A DNA stretch of 64,000 bases from Acetobacteraceae bacterium (GTDB lineage Bacteria > Pseudomonadota > Alphaproteobacteria > Acetobacterales > Acetobacteraceae): assembly GCA_027482245.1 (NCBI GenBank), contig JAIXWG010000049.1:1-64000 (forward strand). The letters are read 5' to 3'. The first letter of the stretch is position 1, and every line of letters begins with the position of its first letter. The position numbers and the translations under genes are program-made. Positions 8,540 to 17,371 of this stretch are shown here, piece after piece. Below the pieces are notes generated by a model. It was not told the DNA's origin, made no database searches, and saw only the letters and a list, made by a program, of their open reading frames with translations.

Positions 8540-10246
8540 TCAGCGCCGCCGCCAGCCCTGCGTCGCCCGCGCCGTCAGCGCCCCCACCCCCATCTGCGCC
8601 AGCTTGGCCAGGACGGCCACGCCCAGCAGCACGCAGGCCATGGCGGCGGCCGCGCTGGCCTGCCCGGCCTCATCCATGTGGACCACAGAGACGGAGGCCG
8701 GCTTGGTCCCCGGCCCGTAGAGGAAGATCACCGCGCTGACCGTCGTCATGGCGTTGACGAAGAGGTAGACCCAGATCTCCAGGATCGCCGGCAGGCAGAT
8801 CGGCAGCGTCACGCGGCGGAAGGTCTCCACGACCGGGACCTTCAGGCTGGCGCCCACGGCCTCGAACTCCGGGTCCAGCTGGCGGATCGCCGTCGTCGCG
8901 GTCAGGTGGCCGACGGTGTAGAAATGCACCGGCGAGTTCAGCACCAGGATCGCCAGCGTCCCGTAAAGGAAGCCGAGCGGGTTGGCGGGGTGATTGAAGA
9001 ACAGGATGTAGGCGAGGCCCAGCACCAGCCCCGGGATCGCCAGCGGCACCGTCGCCAGCAGCCCGACCGCGCCGCGCAGCGATGCATCGAGGCCCGTCAG
9101 CCGCGGCGCCCTTTCCATCACATAGGCGCCCAGGAAGACGATGGCGGTGCCGAGGCAGGCGGTGGCGAGCGCCATGCGGATGGAGGTGCCGACCGCGCCC
9201 CAGCCCGAGGAATCGAAGCGGCCGAAATCGTAGTTGTCGAGCGTCAGCGACAGGTTCCAGGGCCAGAAGCGCAGCAGCGAACCCCAGGCGGCGACGGCGA
9301 CGATGCCGACCAGCACGCCGGCCATGGCCAGGCAGAACAGCGTCAGCGGCAGGTCGCGCGCGATCCGCGGCTTCGGCACCAGCGGCACGGCGCGGCCCGT
9401 CAGCGTCGCGGCACGCTTGCCTTCCGCCCAGCGTTGCAGCGCGAAGGCCAGCAGGGCGGGCAGCAGCAGCACGAGGCCCACCACCGCGCCCATGTTGAAG
9501 TCCTGCAGCCCGACCACCTGCTTGTAGACATCGGTCGCCAGCACCGGGAACTGCCCGCCGATGACCTTCGGGATGCCGAAATCCGTGACCACGGCGGTGA
9601 AGGTGACGACGGCGGCGGAAACCAGGCCGAAGCGCGCGCCCGGCAGCGTGACGGTCGCGAAGATGCGCGCGCGCCCCGCCTTCAGCGCCGCCGCGGCCTC
9701 GTACAACCGCGCATCGGCGGTGGTGAGCGCGACGGACAGGATGATGGCCGCGGAGGGAAAGGTGCTGAACACCTGCGCCACGATGATGCCCGGCGCGCCA
9801 TAGATGTTGTCCATCGGCAGCATCCAGCGGAGCATGCCCTGGTTGCCGAAGAGATAGATGAGGGAGAGCGCCGGCAGCAGCGACGGCGCCAGGATGGGCA
9901 GCAGCATCACCGCGCGGAAGACGGGCTTCAGCGGCAGGCAGGACCGCGCCAGCGCATAGGCGTAGGTGAAGGCCAGCGGCACGACGATCGCCATGGTCAG
10001 CGCCGCGGTCCAGACACTGTTCCAGGCGGATCGCAGCAGCGCCGGCGTGCTGACATAGGTCGCGAAGTTGGCCAGCCCGACGAAGTGGCCGGCCTGGTCC
10101 TCGAAGGCGCGGGACAGCAGCACGGCCATGGGCAGGCCGAGGGCCAGCAGCAGGAAGGCGCCGGCCAGCCACAGGCCCGCGCGCATCAGGCGCTGGTCGG
10201 CGGAGGCCTCCACCCGGACGAGGGGGCCGGCCAGGGCCTCACTCAT
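8540..10246 (-). CDS. 2-aminoethylphosphonate-type ABC transporter permease (double-length)
   Basis: A 568-residue inner-membrane permease with about 12 predicted helices: two fused ABC permease modules of the iron(III)/phosphonate type. The EAA coupling loops are visible (EAAAALKAGRARIFATVTLP in the first half, EAVGASLKVPVVETFRRVTLP in the second). Fused permeases of this kind accompany the AEP-binding protein family. Its start overlaps the ATPase stop by 8 bp, so the two are translationally coupled. It is the last gene of the AEP locus. Iron(III) transport is the alternative, but the PhnX gene in the same unit argues for phosphonate. Confidence 0.82.
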   Translation of the reverse strand: MSEALAGPLVRVEASADQRLMRAGLWLAGAFLLLALGLPMAVLLSRAFEDQAGHFVGLANFATYVSTPALLRSAWNSVWTAALTMAIVVPLAFTYAYALARSCLPLKPVFRAVMLLPILAPSLLPALSLIYLFGNQGMLRWMLPMDNIYGAPGIIVAQVFSTFPSAAIILSVALTTADARLYEAAAALKAGRARIFATVTLPGARFGLVSAAVVTFTAVVTDFGIPKVIGGQFPVLATDVYKQVVGLQDFNMGAVVGLVLLLPALLAFALQRWAEGKRAATLTGRAVPLVPKPRIARDLPLTLFCLAMAGVLVGIVAVAAWGSLLRFWPWNLSLTLDNYDFGRFDSSGWGAVGTSIRMALATACLGTAIVFLGAYVMERAPRLTGLDASLRGAVGLLATVPLAIPGLVLGLAYILFFNHPANPLGFLYGTLAILVLNSPVHFYTVGHLTATTAIRQLDPEFEAVGASLKVPVVETFRRVTLPICLPAILEIWVYLFVNAMTTVSAVIFLYGPGTKPASVSVVHMDEAGQASAAAAMACVLLGVAVLAKLAQMGVGALTARATQGWRRR

Positions 10247-11360
10247 CCGCGGGGAAGATCATGATGCGGTCGGGCGGCACGGCGGCCAGGACCGAAGCCC
10301 CCGGCAGGGCGCCGGTGGCGCGCACCAAATCGGGGGGCGCATCGGCCTCCAGCCGGAAGCCGCCGCGTTCCAGCGCGATGCGGCAGGTGGGGCCGAGGAA
10401 TTCCAGATGCGTGACGGTCATCGGCGCCGCCCCGGGCAGGCCTTCCGCCGCCGGGCCCAGGCGCACATCCTCCGGCCGCAGGAAGGCGCGGATGGCGGTG
10501 CCATAGACCAGGCCGCGCGCGGCATCGGCGGCCAGCGTCACGCCATGCGCGCTGATGGTCCCGGGCGTTGCCTGCACCACCGCGTCGAAGGCGCTGGACC
10601 GGCCGACGAAGCCGGCGACGAAGGCGGTGGCGGGGGCGCTGTACACCTCCTCCGGCGTGCCGATCTGCTGCACGCGCCCGGCGCTCATCACCAGGATGCG
10701 GTCGGAGACGCTCATCGCCTCCTCCTGGTCATGGGTCACCATGATGGTGGTGACGCCGAGGCGGCGCTGCAGGTCGCGGATCTCCTGCCGCAGATGCACG
10801 CGGACGATGGCATCGAGGGCGGAGAGCGGTTCGTCCAGCAGCAGCAGCCCGGGCTCCGGCGCCAAGGCGCGAGCAAGGGCCACGCGCTGCTGCTGCCCGC
10901 CCGACAGCTGCGCCGGGTACTTCTTCGCGTGCTCCGCGAGGCCGACGAGGTCGAGCAGTTCGGCCACCCGCGCCACCACCCGCGTCTTCGGCCAGGCGGC
11001 GCCGCGCAGGCCATAGGCGATGTTGTCGCTCACGGAAAAATTGGGGAACAGCGCGTAGCTCTGGAAGACGATGCCGAAATCGCGCGCCGCCGGCGGCAGG
11101 CCGGTGATGTCCCGCCCCGCCTGCCGGATCACGCCCGTCGTCGCGGGATCGAGTCCCGCGATGGCGCGCAGCAGCGTCGTCTTGCCGCAGCCGGACGGGC
11201 CGAGGAAGGAGATGAACTCCCCTTCCCCGATCGAGAGGCTGACATCCTTCAGCGCGACGAAGGTGCCGAACTGCTTGCCCACCCCCGCGATGTCGAGATA
11301 GGGCGCCTGCGTCGCCGCGCGGCGAAGGCCGCCCTGCAACAGCGTGTCGAGGGCGGTCAT
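10239..11360 (-). CDS. 2-aminoethylphosphonate-type ABC transporter ATP-binding protein
   Basis: A 373-residue ATPase that energises the adjacent permease. Visible are Walker A (GPSGCGKTT), the Q-loop (VFQSYALFP), the signature LSGGQQQRVALARAL, Walker B (LLLLDEPLSALD) and the H-loop (MVTHDQEEAMS). A C-terminal TOBE-like beta domain (about 285-373) is typical of the spermidine/iron/phosphonate importer class. The start at ATG 11360 gives a short N-terminal lead before the nucleotide fold. It lies between the binding protein (11 bases upstream) and the permease (overlap). Confidence 0.88.
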   Translation of the reverse strand: MTALDTLLQGGLRRAATQAPYLDIAGVGKQFGTFVALKDVSLSIGEGEFISFLGPSGCGKTTLLRAIAGLDPATTGVIRQAGRDITGLPPAARDFGIVFQSYALFPNFSVSDNIAYGLRGAAWPKTRVVARVAELLDLVGLAEHAKKYPAQLSGGQQQRVALARALAPEPGLLLLDEPLSALDAIVRVHLRQEIRDLQRRLGVTTIMVTHDQEEAMSVSDRILVMSAGRVQQIGTPEEVYSAPATAFVAGFVGRSSAFDAVVQATPGTISAHGVTLAADAARGLVYGTAIRAFLRPEDVRLGPAAEGLPGAAPMTVTHLEFLGPTCRIALERGGFRLEADAPPDLVRATGALPGASVLAAVPPDRIMIFPADE

Positions 11361-11370
11361 TTGCGCGCCC

Positions 11371-12390
11371 TCAGCGCGGCGCCGACTTGCCGTCGAAGCG
11401 CTGCGACCATTCGCGCAGGATGCGGTCCCGCTGCAGCGCCGTCTCCCGGAAATCCACATTCACCAGGCGCTGCGCGAATTCCGGCGGGTAGTTGCGTACC
11501 GTCGCATCGACGCCCGGCATCGCGAGCAGCGCGTAGAAGCGGCCATACTGTTCCATGGCGGGGCGGGAGACGGCGAAATCCGCCAGCCGCTTCGCCGCAT
11601 CCAGGTTGCGCGTGCCCCGCAGGATGGCCGTGCCCTCCAGGTCGAAGCCCACGCCATCGGTCGGGATGATGACCTCGATCGGCGCACCCTGGTTGCGCAG
11701 CGTGACGGCGCGCATGTCGAGCGAGATGCCGACGCCGTATTCGCCGCGCGCCGCGTTGTTGCAGGGGGCGCTGCCGGAATGGGTGTAGACCTGCGCATTC
11801 TCATGCAGGCGGGTCATGTAGGTCCAGGCATTCGCCTCCCCCATCGCGCCGATCCAGCCGGCCACGGTCAGGAAGCCGGTGCCGGAGGATGACGGGTTGG
11901 GCATGGCGACCTGGTTGCGGAAGCGCGGGTCCAGCAGGTCCGCCCAGGTGGACGGCCGCGGCAGGTTGCGCTGCGCGGCGACGGCCGTGTTGAAGCAGAT
12001 GGTGGAGACGAAGGCATCCATGCCCGTCCAGGTCATGGGGCTGCGGTCGCTGCGCATGTTGGGGCGCAGCGCATCGGCGCCGGCGGGGGTGTAGCCCTCC
12101 AGCATCTCCAGCGCTTCCATCTGCAGCAGCGAATAGACGGAGAGGCCCCAGACGACATCGGCGCGGGGGTTCTGGCGTTCCGCGATCAGGCGCGCGGTGA
12201 TGACGCCGGTGCTGTCGCGCACCCAGACGATCTCGATGTCCCGCACCGCGGCCTCGGCCGCCGCCTTGAAGGGGGCGAGCTGCTCATTCTCCAGCGCGGT
12301 GTAGACGGTCAGCCGGGTTCGCGACTGGGCGTCGGCCTCGGCAAGCGGAAGCGCGGCCAGCAGGCCGGCGGCGAAAACGGCGAAACGCAT
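11371..12390 (-). CDS. 2-aminoethylphosphonate-type periplasmic binding protein
   Basis: A 339-residue type-2 periplasmic binding protein with a cleavable signal (hydrophobic core at residues 4-17, cleavage near ADA-QS). It resembles the iron-Fbp/AEP-binding family: LTVYTALENEQL at the mature N-terminus, a WGLSVYSLLQME segment and a PNPSSSGTGF phosphate-contact-like loop. The context (PhnX and a phosphonate-associated flavoprotein upstream, fused permease downstream) makes 2-aminoethylphosphonate or an N-substituted derivative the best ligand guess. It is separated from phnX by 104 bp, so it may have its own promoter. Confidence 0.82.
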   Translation of the reverse strand: MRFAVFAAGLLAALPLAEADAQSRTRLTVYTALENEQLAPFKAAAEAAVRDIEIVWVRDSTGVITARLIAERQNPRADVVWGLSVYSLLQMEALEMLEGYTPAGADALRPNMRSDRSPMTWTGMDAFVSTICFNTAVAAQRNLPRPSTWADLLDPRFRNQVAMPNPSSSGTGFLTVAGWIGAMGEANAWTYMTRLHENAQVYTHSGSAPCNNAARGEYGVGISLDMRAVTLRNQGAPIEVIIPTDGVGFDLEGTAILRGTRNLDAAKRLADFAVSRPAMEQYGRFYALLAMPGVDATVRNYPPEFAQRLVNVDFRETALQRDRILREWSQRFDGKSAPR

Positions 12391-12494
12391 GCGGGTGGGG
12401 TCCTTCCCTGGCGTGCGTTACCTGCCCTAGCCGCGATCTGACGTCGCTGTGATGACGATACTGTTTCAGTTCGATGGCGGGCGTCAATCAGCGG
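12391..12494 (-). promoter_or_regulatory. gap inside the AEP locus with a short inverted repeat
   Basis: This is the only gap over 100 bp in the AEP unit. It carries ACTGtttCAGT (12460-12470), a perfect 4-bp inverted repeat with a 3-base centre, upstream of the binding-protein gene. It may be a secondary promoter or operator that raises binding-protein expression; no clear -10 is visible. Confidence 0.3.
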
Positions 12495-13286
12495 TTAAGG
12501 CCCCTCCCCGGCCGCCATCCGCTCCTCGATCGCATCGATGGCCCAGGGCAGGTCGGCGATGCTGTCGATGACGAGGTGTGCGCCGGATTCCACCAGTTCC
12601 GTCGTCGCGCGGCTGCGGATGGCGTCGCGATCGGCCTCCGTCAGCGCGGCGAGTTCCTCCGCCGACAGGCCGGCGATGTTGCCGGAGAGCGCCAGGCCCA
12701 CGGTCCAGGTGCCGGCGGCGCGGCCCTCCCCGATTCCCGGCGGCGTGTCGTCCACCTTCACCACGGCGGAGGCCGGCCAGACGCCCATTTCCGCCATCGC
12801 CTTCCACATCTGGAGCGGCGCCGGGCGGCCGGCGGCGAGGTCGCCGGCGCAGACCATGATCTCCGGCGTGAAGCCCTGGGCCGCGGCCAGAGGTGCCAGG
12901 CGCTGCATGATGGGGCGGGTGTAGCCGGTGGTGGAGCCCACGCGGATGCCGCGTCCGGCCAGCACCGCGAGCGTCTCCCGCGCGCCGGGGATCAGGGCGG
13001 AATGGGCCTCGACGGCGGCGATGTTCAGGGGCTCGAACACCTCGAAGATCGCCTGCACATCGGCTTCGCTGAAGTCGCGGCCGTGCCGCGCGCGCCAGGA
13101 ATCGTTGACGGCCCCGCCGACCATGCGGATGTGGTCCGCCTTCGCCATGCCCATGGGGCCGCGGGCATCGGCGATGGAGATGCTGACGCCAAACTGGCGA
13201 AAAGCCTCGACGAAGGCGCCCATGGGCGCGCGGCTGCCATGGTCCAGCACCGTGCCGGCCCAGTCCAGGATGACGGCCTTGATCAT
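12495..13286 (-). CDS. phnX: phosphonoacetaldehyde hydrolase (phosphonatase)
   Basis: A HAD-superfamily enzyme cleaving the C-P bond of phosphonoacetaldehyde to acetaldehyde and phosphate. Diagnostic features are the nucleophile motif DWAGT (Asp8, with Ala in place of the second Asp, as in phosphonatases), the cap-domain Schiff-base lysine in MGMAKADHI (Lys49) and a GSTTGYTRPIM stretch. KVDDTPPGIGEGRAAG supplies the metal-binding acidic residues. The length, 263 residues, is typical. It overlaps the upstream flavoprotein gene by 4 bp (ATGA). No AEP transaminase (PhnW) is in the window, so the aldehyde presumably comes from the flavoprotein or from a gene elsewhere. Confidence 0.95.
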   Translation of the reverse strand: MIKAVILDWAGTVLDHGSRAPMGAFVEAFRQFGVSISIADARGPMGMAKADHIRMVGGAVNDSWRARHGRDFSEADVQAIFEVFEPLNIAAVEAHSALIPGARETLAVLAGRGIRVGSTTGYTRPIMQRLAPLAAAQGFTPEIMVCAGDLAAGRPAPLQMWKAMAEMGVWPASAVVKVDDTPPGIGEGRAAGTWTVGLALSGNIAGLSAEELAALTEADRDAIRSRATTELVESGAHLVIDSIADLPWAIDAIEERMAAGEGP

Positions 13287-14392
13287 GCGGGAAGCCCCCA
13301 GGCGGTGAAGACATCGGCGGCCAGGCCGAAGGCGGTGGAGGCGCCGGTGCCGGAGGTGACGGAGACGAGCATGACGCCCGGGGCCACCTCCTCGAAGAAC
13401 GCATCCTCGGGGCCGGAGGGATAGATTCCGATCCAGCGGTCGATGGTGGCCGGCGGCGTGCCCAGCACCTTCGCGTATTCGTCGAGGATCAGCGCATCCA
13501 CGGCTTCGGGCTGGAAGGGATCGGGCGTCGGGTCGTAGTGGTGGCTGTCGCCGACCACGAGCGATCCATCCGCCGACTGGACGACGATGAGGTGCACGCC
13601 GTTGTCGAGATGCGGCTGCTGGTCCCGCGCAAGTTCCGCCCGCAGCGCGGGCAGCGAGGCGCAGCCATGATAGCCCCGGTAGCGATGCAGGCCGAGGTCG
13701 CTCATGACGGCGGCCGGCAGCCGCCAGCCGGGATCGGCGAGGCGCAGCATGTGCAGCTTGCAGAGCGTCACCTGGCGCTTGGCGAAGGCGTCGGGGAACA
13801 GGGAAACCAGGTCCGTGCCCGGGCAGACGGCGATGCGGTCCGCCAGCAGCGGACCCTGTGGCGTCTCGACCCGGCCCGCCTCGACCGCAAGCGCGGCGCG
13901 GCCAGGGAAGAAGGTGACGCCCTGCCCGGCGAGCCAGTGTCGCAGCTTCGGGATGGCATCACGGCTTTCGACGCGGAGTTCGTGCGGGGAGTGCAGCGCG
14001 GCCCGGACGGCGCCGTCCTGTCGGAGCGGTTCGGGCAGCGCGTCACCGCGGAGCACCGTGCAGCCCTCTCCCATCGGGCCGGCGGCGAATTCCTCGATCA
14101 CCGCGACGGCTTCCGGCCGGCGCGCGGCCATCAGCGTGCCGCGGTGGATGACGGGGATGCCGGCTTTCGGCGCGACATCGGCCCACACATCGCGGGCATG
14201 GCGGGCGCGGCGCCAGGTGTCAGGCGCGCCCTGGCCGGTGACGGTGACGAAGCCGAAATTGCGGATGGAGGCGCCATTGGCGCGGACGTCGCGGTCCAGC
14301 ACGCCGACGCGCAGACCCGCCCGCGCGCCCTTCAGCGCATGGGCGAGCCCCACGATGCCGTGGCCGATGACGAGGAGGTCGAAGCGGTTCAT
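13283..14392 (-). CDS. phosphonate-locus FAD-dependent oxidoreductase (TIGR03364-like)
   Basis: A 369-residue DAO-fold flavoenzyme with an N-terminal Rossmann motif (VIGHGIVGL) and the RNFGFVTVTGQ segment of flavoproteins that recur in phosphonate operons. Family work describes such enzymes as oxidising AEP or its N-alkyl derivatives to phosphonoacetaldehyde. That fits its 4-bp overlap with phnX, which would consume the product. The C-terminus has the usual SVTSGTGASTAFGLA flavin-contact loop. It lies 43 bp downstream of the large fusion gene on the same strand. Assignment to this family is from memory of the motif, not from a search. Confidence 0.78.
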   Translation of the reverse strand: MNRFDLLVIGHGIVGLAHALKGARAGLRVGVLDRDVRANGASIRNFGFVTVTGQGAPDTWRRARHARDVWADVAPKAGIPVIHRGTLMAARRPEAVAVIEEFAAGPMGEGCTVLRGDALPEPLRQDGAVRAALHSPHELRVESRDAIPKLRHWLAGQGVTFFPGRAALAVEAGRVETPQGPLLADRIAVCPGTDLVSLFPDAFAKRQVTLCKLHMLRLADPGWRLPAAVMSDLGLHRYRGYHGCASLPALRAELARDQQPHLDNGVHLIVVQSADGSLVVGDSHHYDPTPDPFQPEAVDALILDEYAKVLGTPPATIDRWIGIYPSGPEDAFFEEVAPGVMLVSVTSGTGASTAFGLAADVFTAWGLPA

Positions 14393-14435
14393 CCCCGCAG
14401 CATCGGCACGCCTTCGCAACCGCACAAGCGACAAT

Positions 14436-17303
14436 TCAGAAACGGTTGGGGGAGAAGACCCTCGGCGCGCCCGTCCGCCCTCTGATGCCGTCGGCGACCA
14501 GCTGCCCCGCGATGGGGCCGAGCGTCCAGCCGTTGAAGGTGACGGCGTGGTGCAGGCCGGGCACGCGGGCATCGGCGCCGATGATGGGCCCCGGCAGCTG
14601 GACATTCACCCCGGTCCAGGCGCGGATGACATGCAGCCCCGCCAGCGCCGGCAGCACGGTGCGCGCGACGTAGAGGTTGCCCTCGATCGAGGCGCGCAGG
14701 TTGCGCGGGCGGCCGGCGCTGTCCGTCACACCCGGCCAGGCACCGCCGATCACGAGATGCCCCGCATCGCCCTGCTTGACGGAGAGGTGCCGCCCGGAAT
14801 GCAGCACCAGGTGGCGCATGATCTCGCCGCCCGCGGCTTCCGTCGCCATCACCTGCTGCACGGCGGCCTTCACGGGGATGGACGCGCCGAGCATGGCGCC
14901 GAGCTGCGCGGCCCAGGGGCCGGTCGCGTTCACCACATGGCCGGCGCGGATGCGAAGGCCGTCGGCGGTGTCAGCGACGAAGCCCGCGCCGTCGCGCCCG
15001 ATCGCGGCGATGGCGGTGGCGCCGCGGATGCGGGCACCGCCCCGCGTCGCGGCGCGCAGCAGGACGGAGAGGCCGCGCAGCGGATCCATCTGGCCCTCAT
15101 CCGGGCAGAAGGCCGCGCCGGCGAAACCGGGGGCGAGGTAGGGCGCCATCGCATACAGCTCGTTCGGGCCGAGCACATCGTTGGCCAGGCCGAACTGGCG
15201 CTCCATCGCGACCTTGGCGGTCAGGGCGCGCATCTGCTCGGCCGTCTCGGCCAGCATGATGCCGCCTTCCGTGCGGATGCCGAGATGCTCGCCGGACTCG
15301 GCGGCGATGGCGCGCCAGAGGCGGATGCTCTCCGGCCCGATGGCGAGGACCTGCGCCGCCGCGCTGTCCGGGCCCTCCGCCGCGCCGGCGCTGTCATAGG
15401 CGTGAAGCTGGACGTGGAGGCTGCCGGCATTGGCCGTGGTGGCGCCCTGACCGGGCTCCGCGCGCTCCACCACCAGCACGTCCATGCCTTCGCGGGCGCA
15501 GGCGAGCGCGGTGGAAAGGCCGAGCGCGCCGCCGCCGACGACCAGCACGTCGCAGGTGAGCGTCTCCCCCGTCGGCGGCTTGCGCGTGGCGGGCGCGGTC
15601 GGGCCGGGATCGGCGGAGGGGCCTTCCATCCATTCCGGCTTCTCCATCGCCAGCGCGATGGCGGGCACGGGCTTGAGAGGCGCGCGCGGCGCGGCGAAGC
15701 CTGCTTCCTCCGAGGCGCCGACGAGCCGCGCGACCGTCGCGCCGCACATCCGCCCCTGGCAGCGCCCCATGCCGGCACGCGTCGCCTTCTTGACCGCGCC
15801 GAGCGAAGACGCACCCTCCGCTTTCGCGGCGCGGAGCGTGCCGGCGGTGACTTCCTCGCAGCGGCAGACGGTCGTCGTATCGGCGATGGCGGTGACATCG
15901 AAGGCGGGGACGGCGAAGAAGCGCCAGAGCGCATCCTGGAAATCGATCGCGCGGGCAAGCGCTCGGCGCGATGCCGCATCCTCCGCGACGTTGGGCAGCA
16001 GGTCCCGCGCCGCCGCCAGGCCCGCCAGGCGGCCGCGGGACAGCGCGATGCGCGATCCGCCGACCTGCGCGCCATCGCCGACGGCGAAGACGGTGGGCAG
16101 GCTGGTGCGGCCATCCTCGTCGGTGATGGTCTCCAGCCGCCCGAGGCCGGAATCGGTGAAGCGATGCGCGCAGCCGAGCGCGCGGGCGAGGCCTGTCTCC
16201 GGCTGGAAGCCGAGGTTCAGCGCCAGCGCATCGGCCTCGATCGTGATCTCGCCGGTGGGGGTGGCGGCGCGGAGGTGCGTGAAGCGGGCCTCCCCTTCCG
16301 CCGCCACGGGCGTCGCGCCCCAGATCAGGGGCACGCCGGCGCGCTTGAGGGTCGCGAGGTAGCGCGCGCCGTCCCAGGCCAGGTCGGGCGCCTTCGCGGC
16401 CAGGCGGAGCGCCTGGCGCCAGGCGCGAAAGCCGGGCTTGGGCGCGGCTTCCAGTACCGCCGCGACCTTCACGCCGCCCTCCACCAGCTCGCAGGCGAGT
16501 TGCAGGTTGAGCGGGCCGTTGCCGGCGATGACCACGCGTTCGCCGGGCGAGACGCGGTTGGCGCGCGCCAGCGTCTGCAGGCAGCCCGTCGTCATCACGC
16601 CCGGCAGCGTCCAGCCCGGGATGGGCACGGGGCGTTCATGAGCGCCCGCGGCGATGAGGAGACGGCGCGGGCGGAACAGGACGTTGCGGCCCTCGACCAG
16701 CGCCGCGATCTCGTTCTCGGCAAAGCCGCCCCAGACGGTGGCGCCGAAGTGGAACACCACGCCCGCCGCCTTCGCGCGGTCCCGCAGCGCATCGCCCTGG
16801 CGGAACTGGCGGTCCGGCGCGGCGTGGCTGTGGCTCTTCGCCAGCGGCTTCAGGTACTGGCCGCCGGGCGCGTCGCGTTCATCGAGGGCGATGACGCTGG
16901 CCCCCGCCTCCGCCGCGGCGATGGCGGCAGCCAGGCCCGCGGGGCCGGCGCCCACCACCAGCAGGTCGCAGCCCCGCTGCTCCCCCTGATGCTCCGCCGC
17001 CGGCGCGAGGGGCGCGGGGCGTTCGGGCGCGGCGCGTTCGACCTTCATGCCCGGCTCCACCTTGGCGAGGCAGGCGCGCTGGTTGGCGCGGCCATCGATG
17101 GTGACGAGGCAGTCGAAGCAGGCGCCCATGCCGCAATGCAGCCCGCGCGGCGCGCCGGATGCCGTATACCTCAACACCATTTCGCCAGCGGCGGAGAGCG
17201 CGGCGGCCACCGTTTCCCCGGGCAGCGCGGGAATCGGGCGGCCATCGAAGGTGATGCCCACGGCTTCGGCAGCGGGATGGATGTCCGGATGGGTCAGGCG
17301 CAT
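14436..17303 (-). CDS. three-subunit amine dehydrogenase fusion (ferredoxin + FAD/NAD + DAO domains)
   Basis: A 955-residue polypeptide joining parts that are normally three proteins in opine oxidases, HCN synthase (HcnA, B, C) and D-hydroxyproline dehydrogenase. Residues 1-90 are a 2Fe-2S ferredoxin-like domain (Cys57, 62, 65, 78). Residues 112-535 are a pyridine-nucleotide-disulfide-type FAD domain (GAGPAG at 118-123) ending in a BFD-like 2Fe-2S site (Cys480, 482, 515, 520). Residues 584-955 are a D-amino-acid-oxidase-type FAD domain (GGGALG at 590-595). It would oxidise a secondary amine or opine in the cytoplasm or at the membrane face. It is divergent from a DapA-family gene and precedes the AEP genes. 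Substrate unknown. Confidence 0.88.
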   Translation of the reverse strand: MRLTHPDIHPAAEAVGITFDGRPIPALPGETVAAALSAAGEMVLRYTASGAPRGLHCGMGACFDCLVTIDGRANQRACLAKVEPGMKVERAAPERPAPLAPAAEHQGEQRGCDLLVVGAGPAGLAAAIAAAEAGASVIALDERDAPGGQYLKPLAKSHSHAAPDRQFRQGDALRDRAKAAGVVFHFGATVWGGFAENEIAALVEGRNVLFRPRRLLIAAGAHERPVPIPGWTLPGVMTTGCLQTLARANRVSPGERVVIAGNGPLNLQLACELVEGGVKVAAVLEAAPKPGFRAWRQALRLAAKAPDLAWDGARYLATLKRAGVPLIWGATPVAAEGEARFTHLRAATPTGEITIEADALALNLGFQPETGLARALGCAHRFTDSGLGRLETITDEDGRTSLPTVFAVGDGAQVGGSRIALSRGRLAGLAAARDLLPNVAEDAASRRALARAIDFQDALWRFFAVPAFDVTAIADTTTVCRCEEVTAGTLRAAKAEGASSLGAVKKATRAGMGRCQGRMCGATVARLVGASEEAGFAAPRAPLKPVPAIALAMEKPEWMEGPSADPGPTAPATRKPPTGETLTCDVLVVGGGALGLSTALACAREGMDVLVVERAEPGQGATTANAGSLHVQLHAYDSAGAAEGPDSAAAQVLAIGPESIRLWRAIAAESGEHLGIRTEGGIMLAETAEQMRALTAKVAMERQFGLANDVLGPNELYAMAPYLAPGFAGAAFCPDEGQMDPLRGLSVLLRAATRGGARIRGATAIAAIGRDGAGFVADTADGLRIRAGHVVNATGPWAAQLGAMLGASIPVKAAVQQVMATEAAGGEIMRHLVLHSGRHLSVKQGDAGHLVIGGAWPGVTDSAGRPRNLRASIEGNLYVARTVLPALAGLHVIRAWTGVNVQLPGPIIGADARVPGLHHAVTFNGWTLGPIAGQLVADGIRGRTGAPRVFSPNRF

Positions 17304-17371
17304 GGAGTGGGCTTGATGCTTTCGCGGAAACTGGGCTGGATGGCGCCCGCCTTGCAGATGGGAGTCATTCG
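17304..17371. promoter_or_regulatory. short divergent promoter region
   Basis: Only 68 bp separate the start codons of the fusion oxidoreductase (minus) and the DapA-family gene (plus). Both promoters must overlap here or lie in the coding ends, which suggests co-regulation. A ribosome site (GGGAG) precedes the plus-strand start. Confidence 0.4.

Noticed and set aside
8678-10264. A 528-codon plus-strand frame opposite the AEP permease
   Set aside because: It is Gln/Arg/His-rich low complexity; the minus strand encodes the hydrophobic permease.
8540-12390. Iron(III) transporter annotation for the three-gene ABC importer
   Set aside because: The families are related, but the phnX and phosphonate-associated flavoprotein genes in the same unit support AEP instead.
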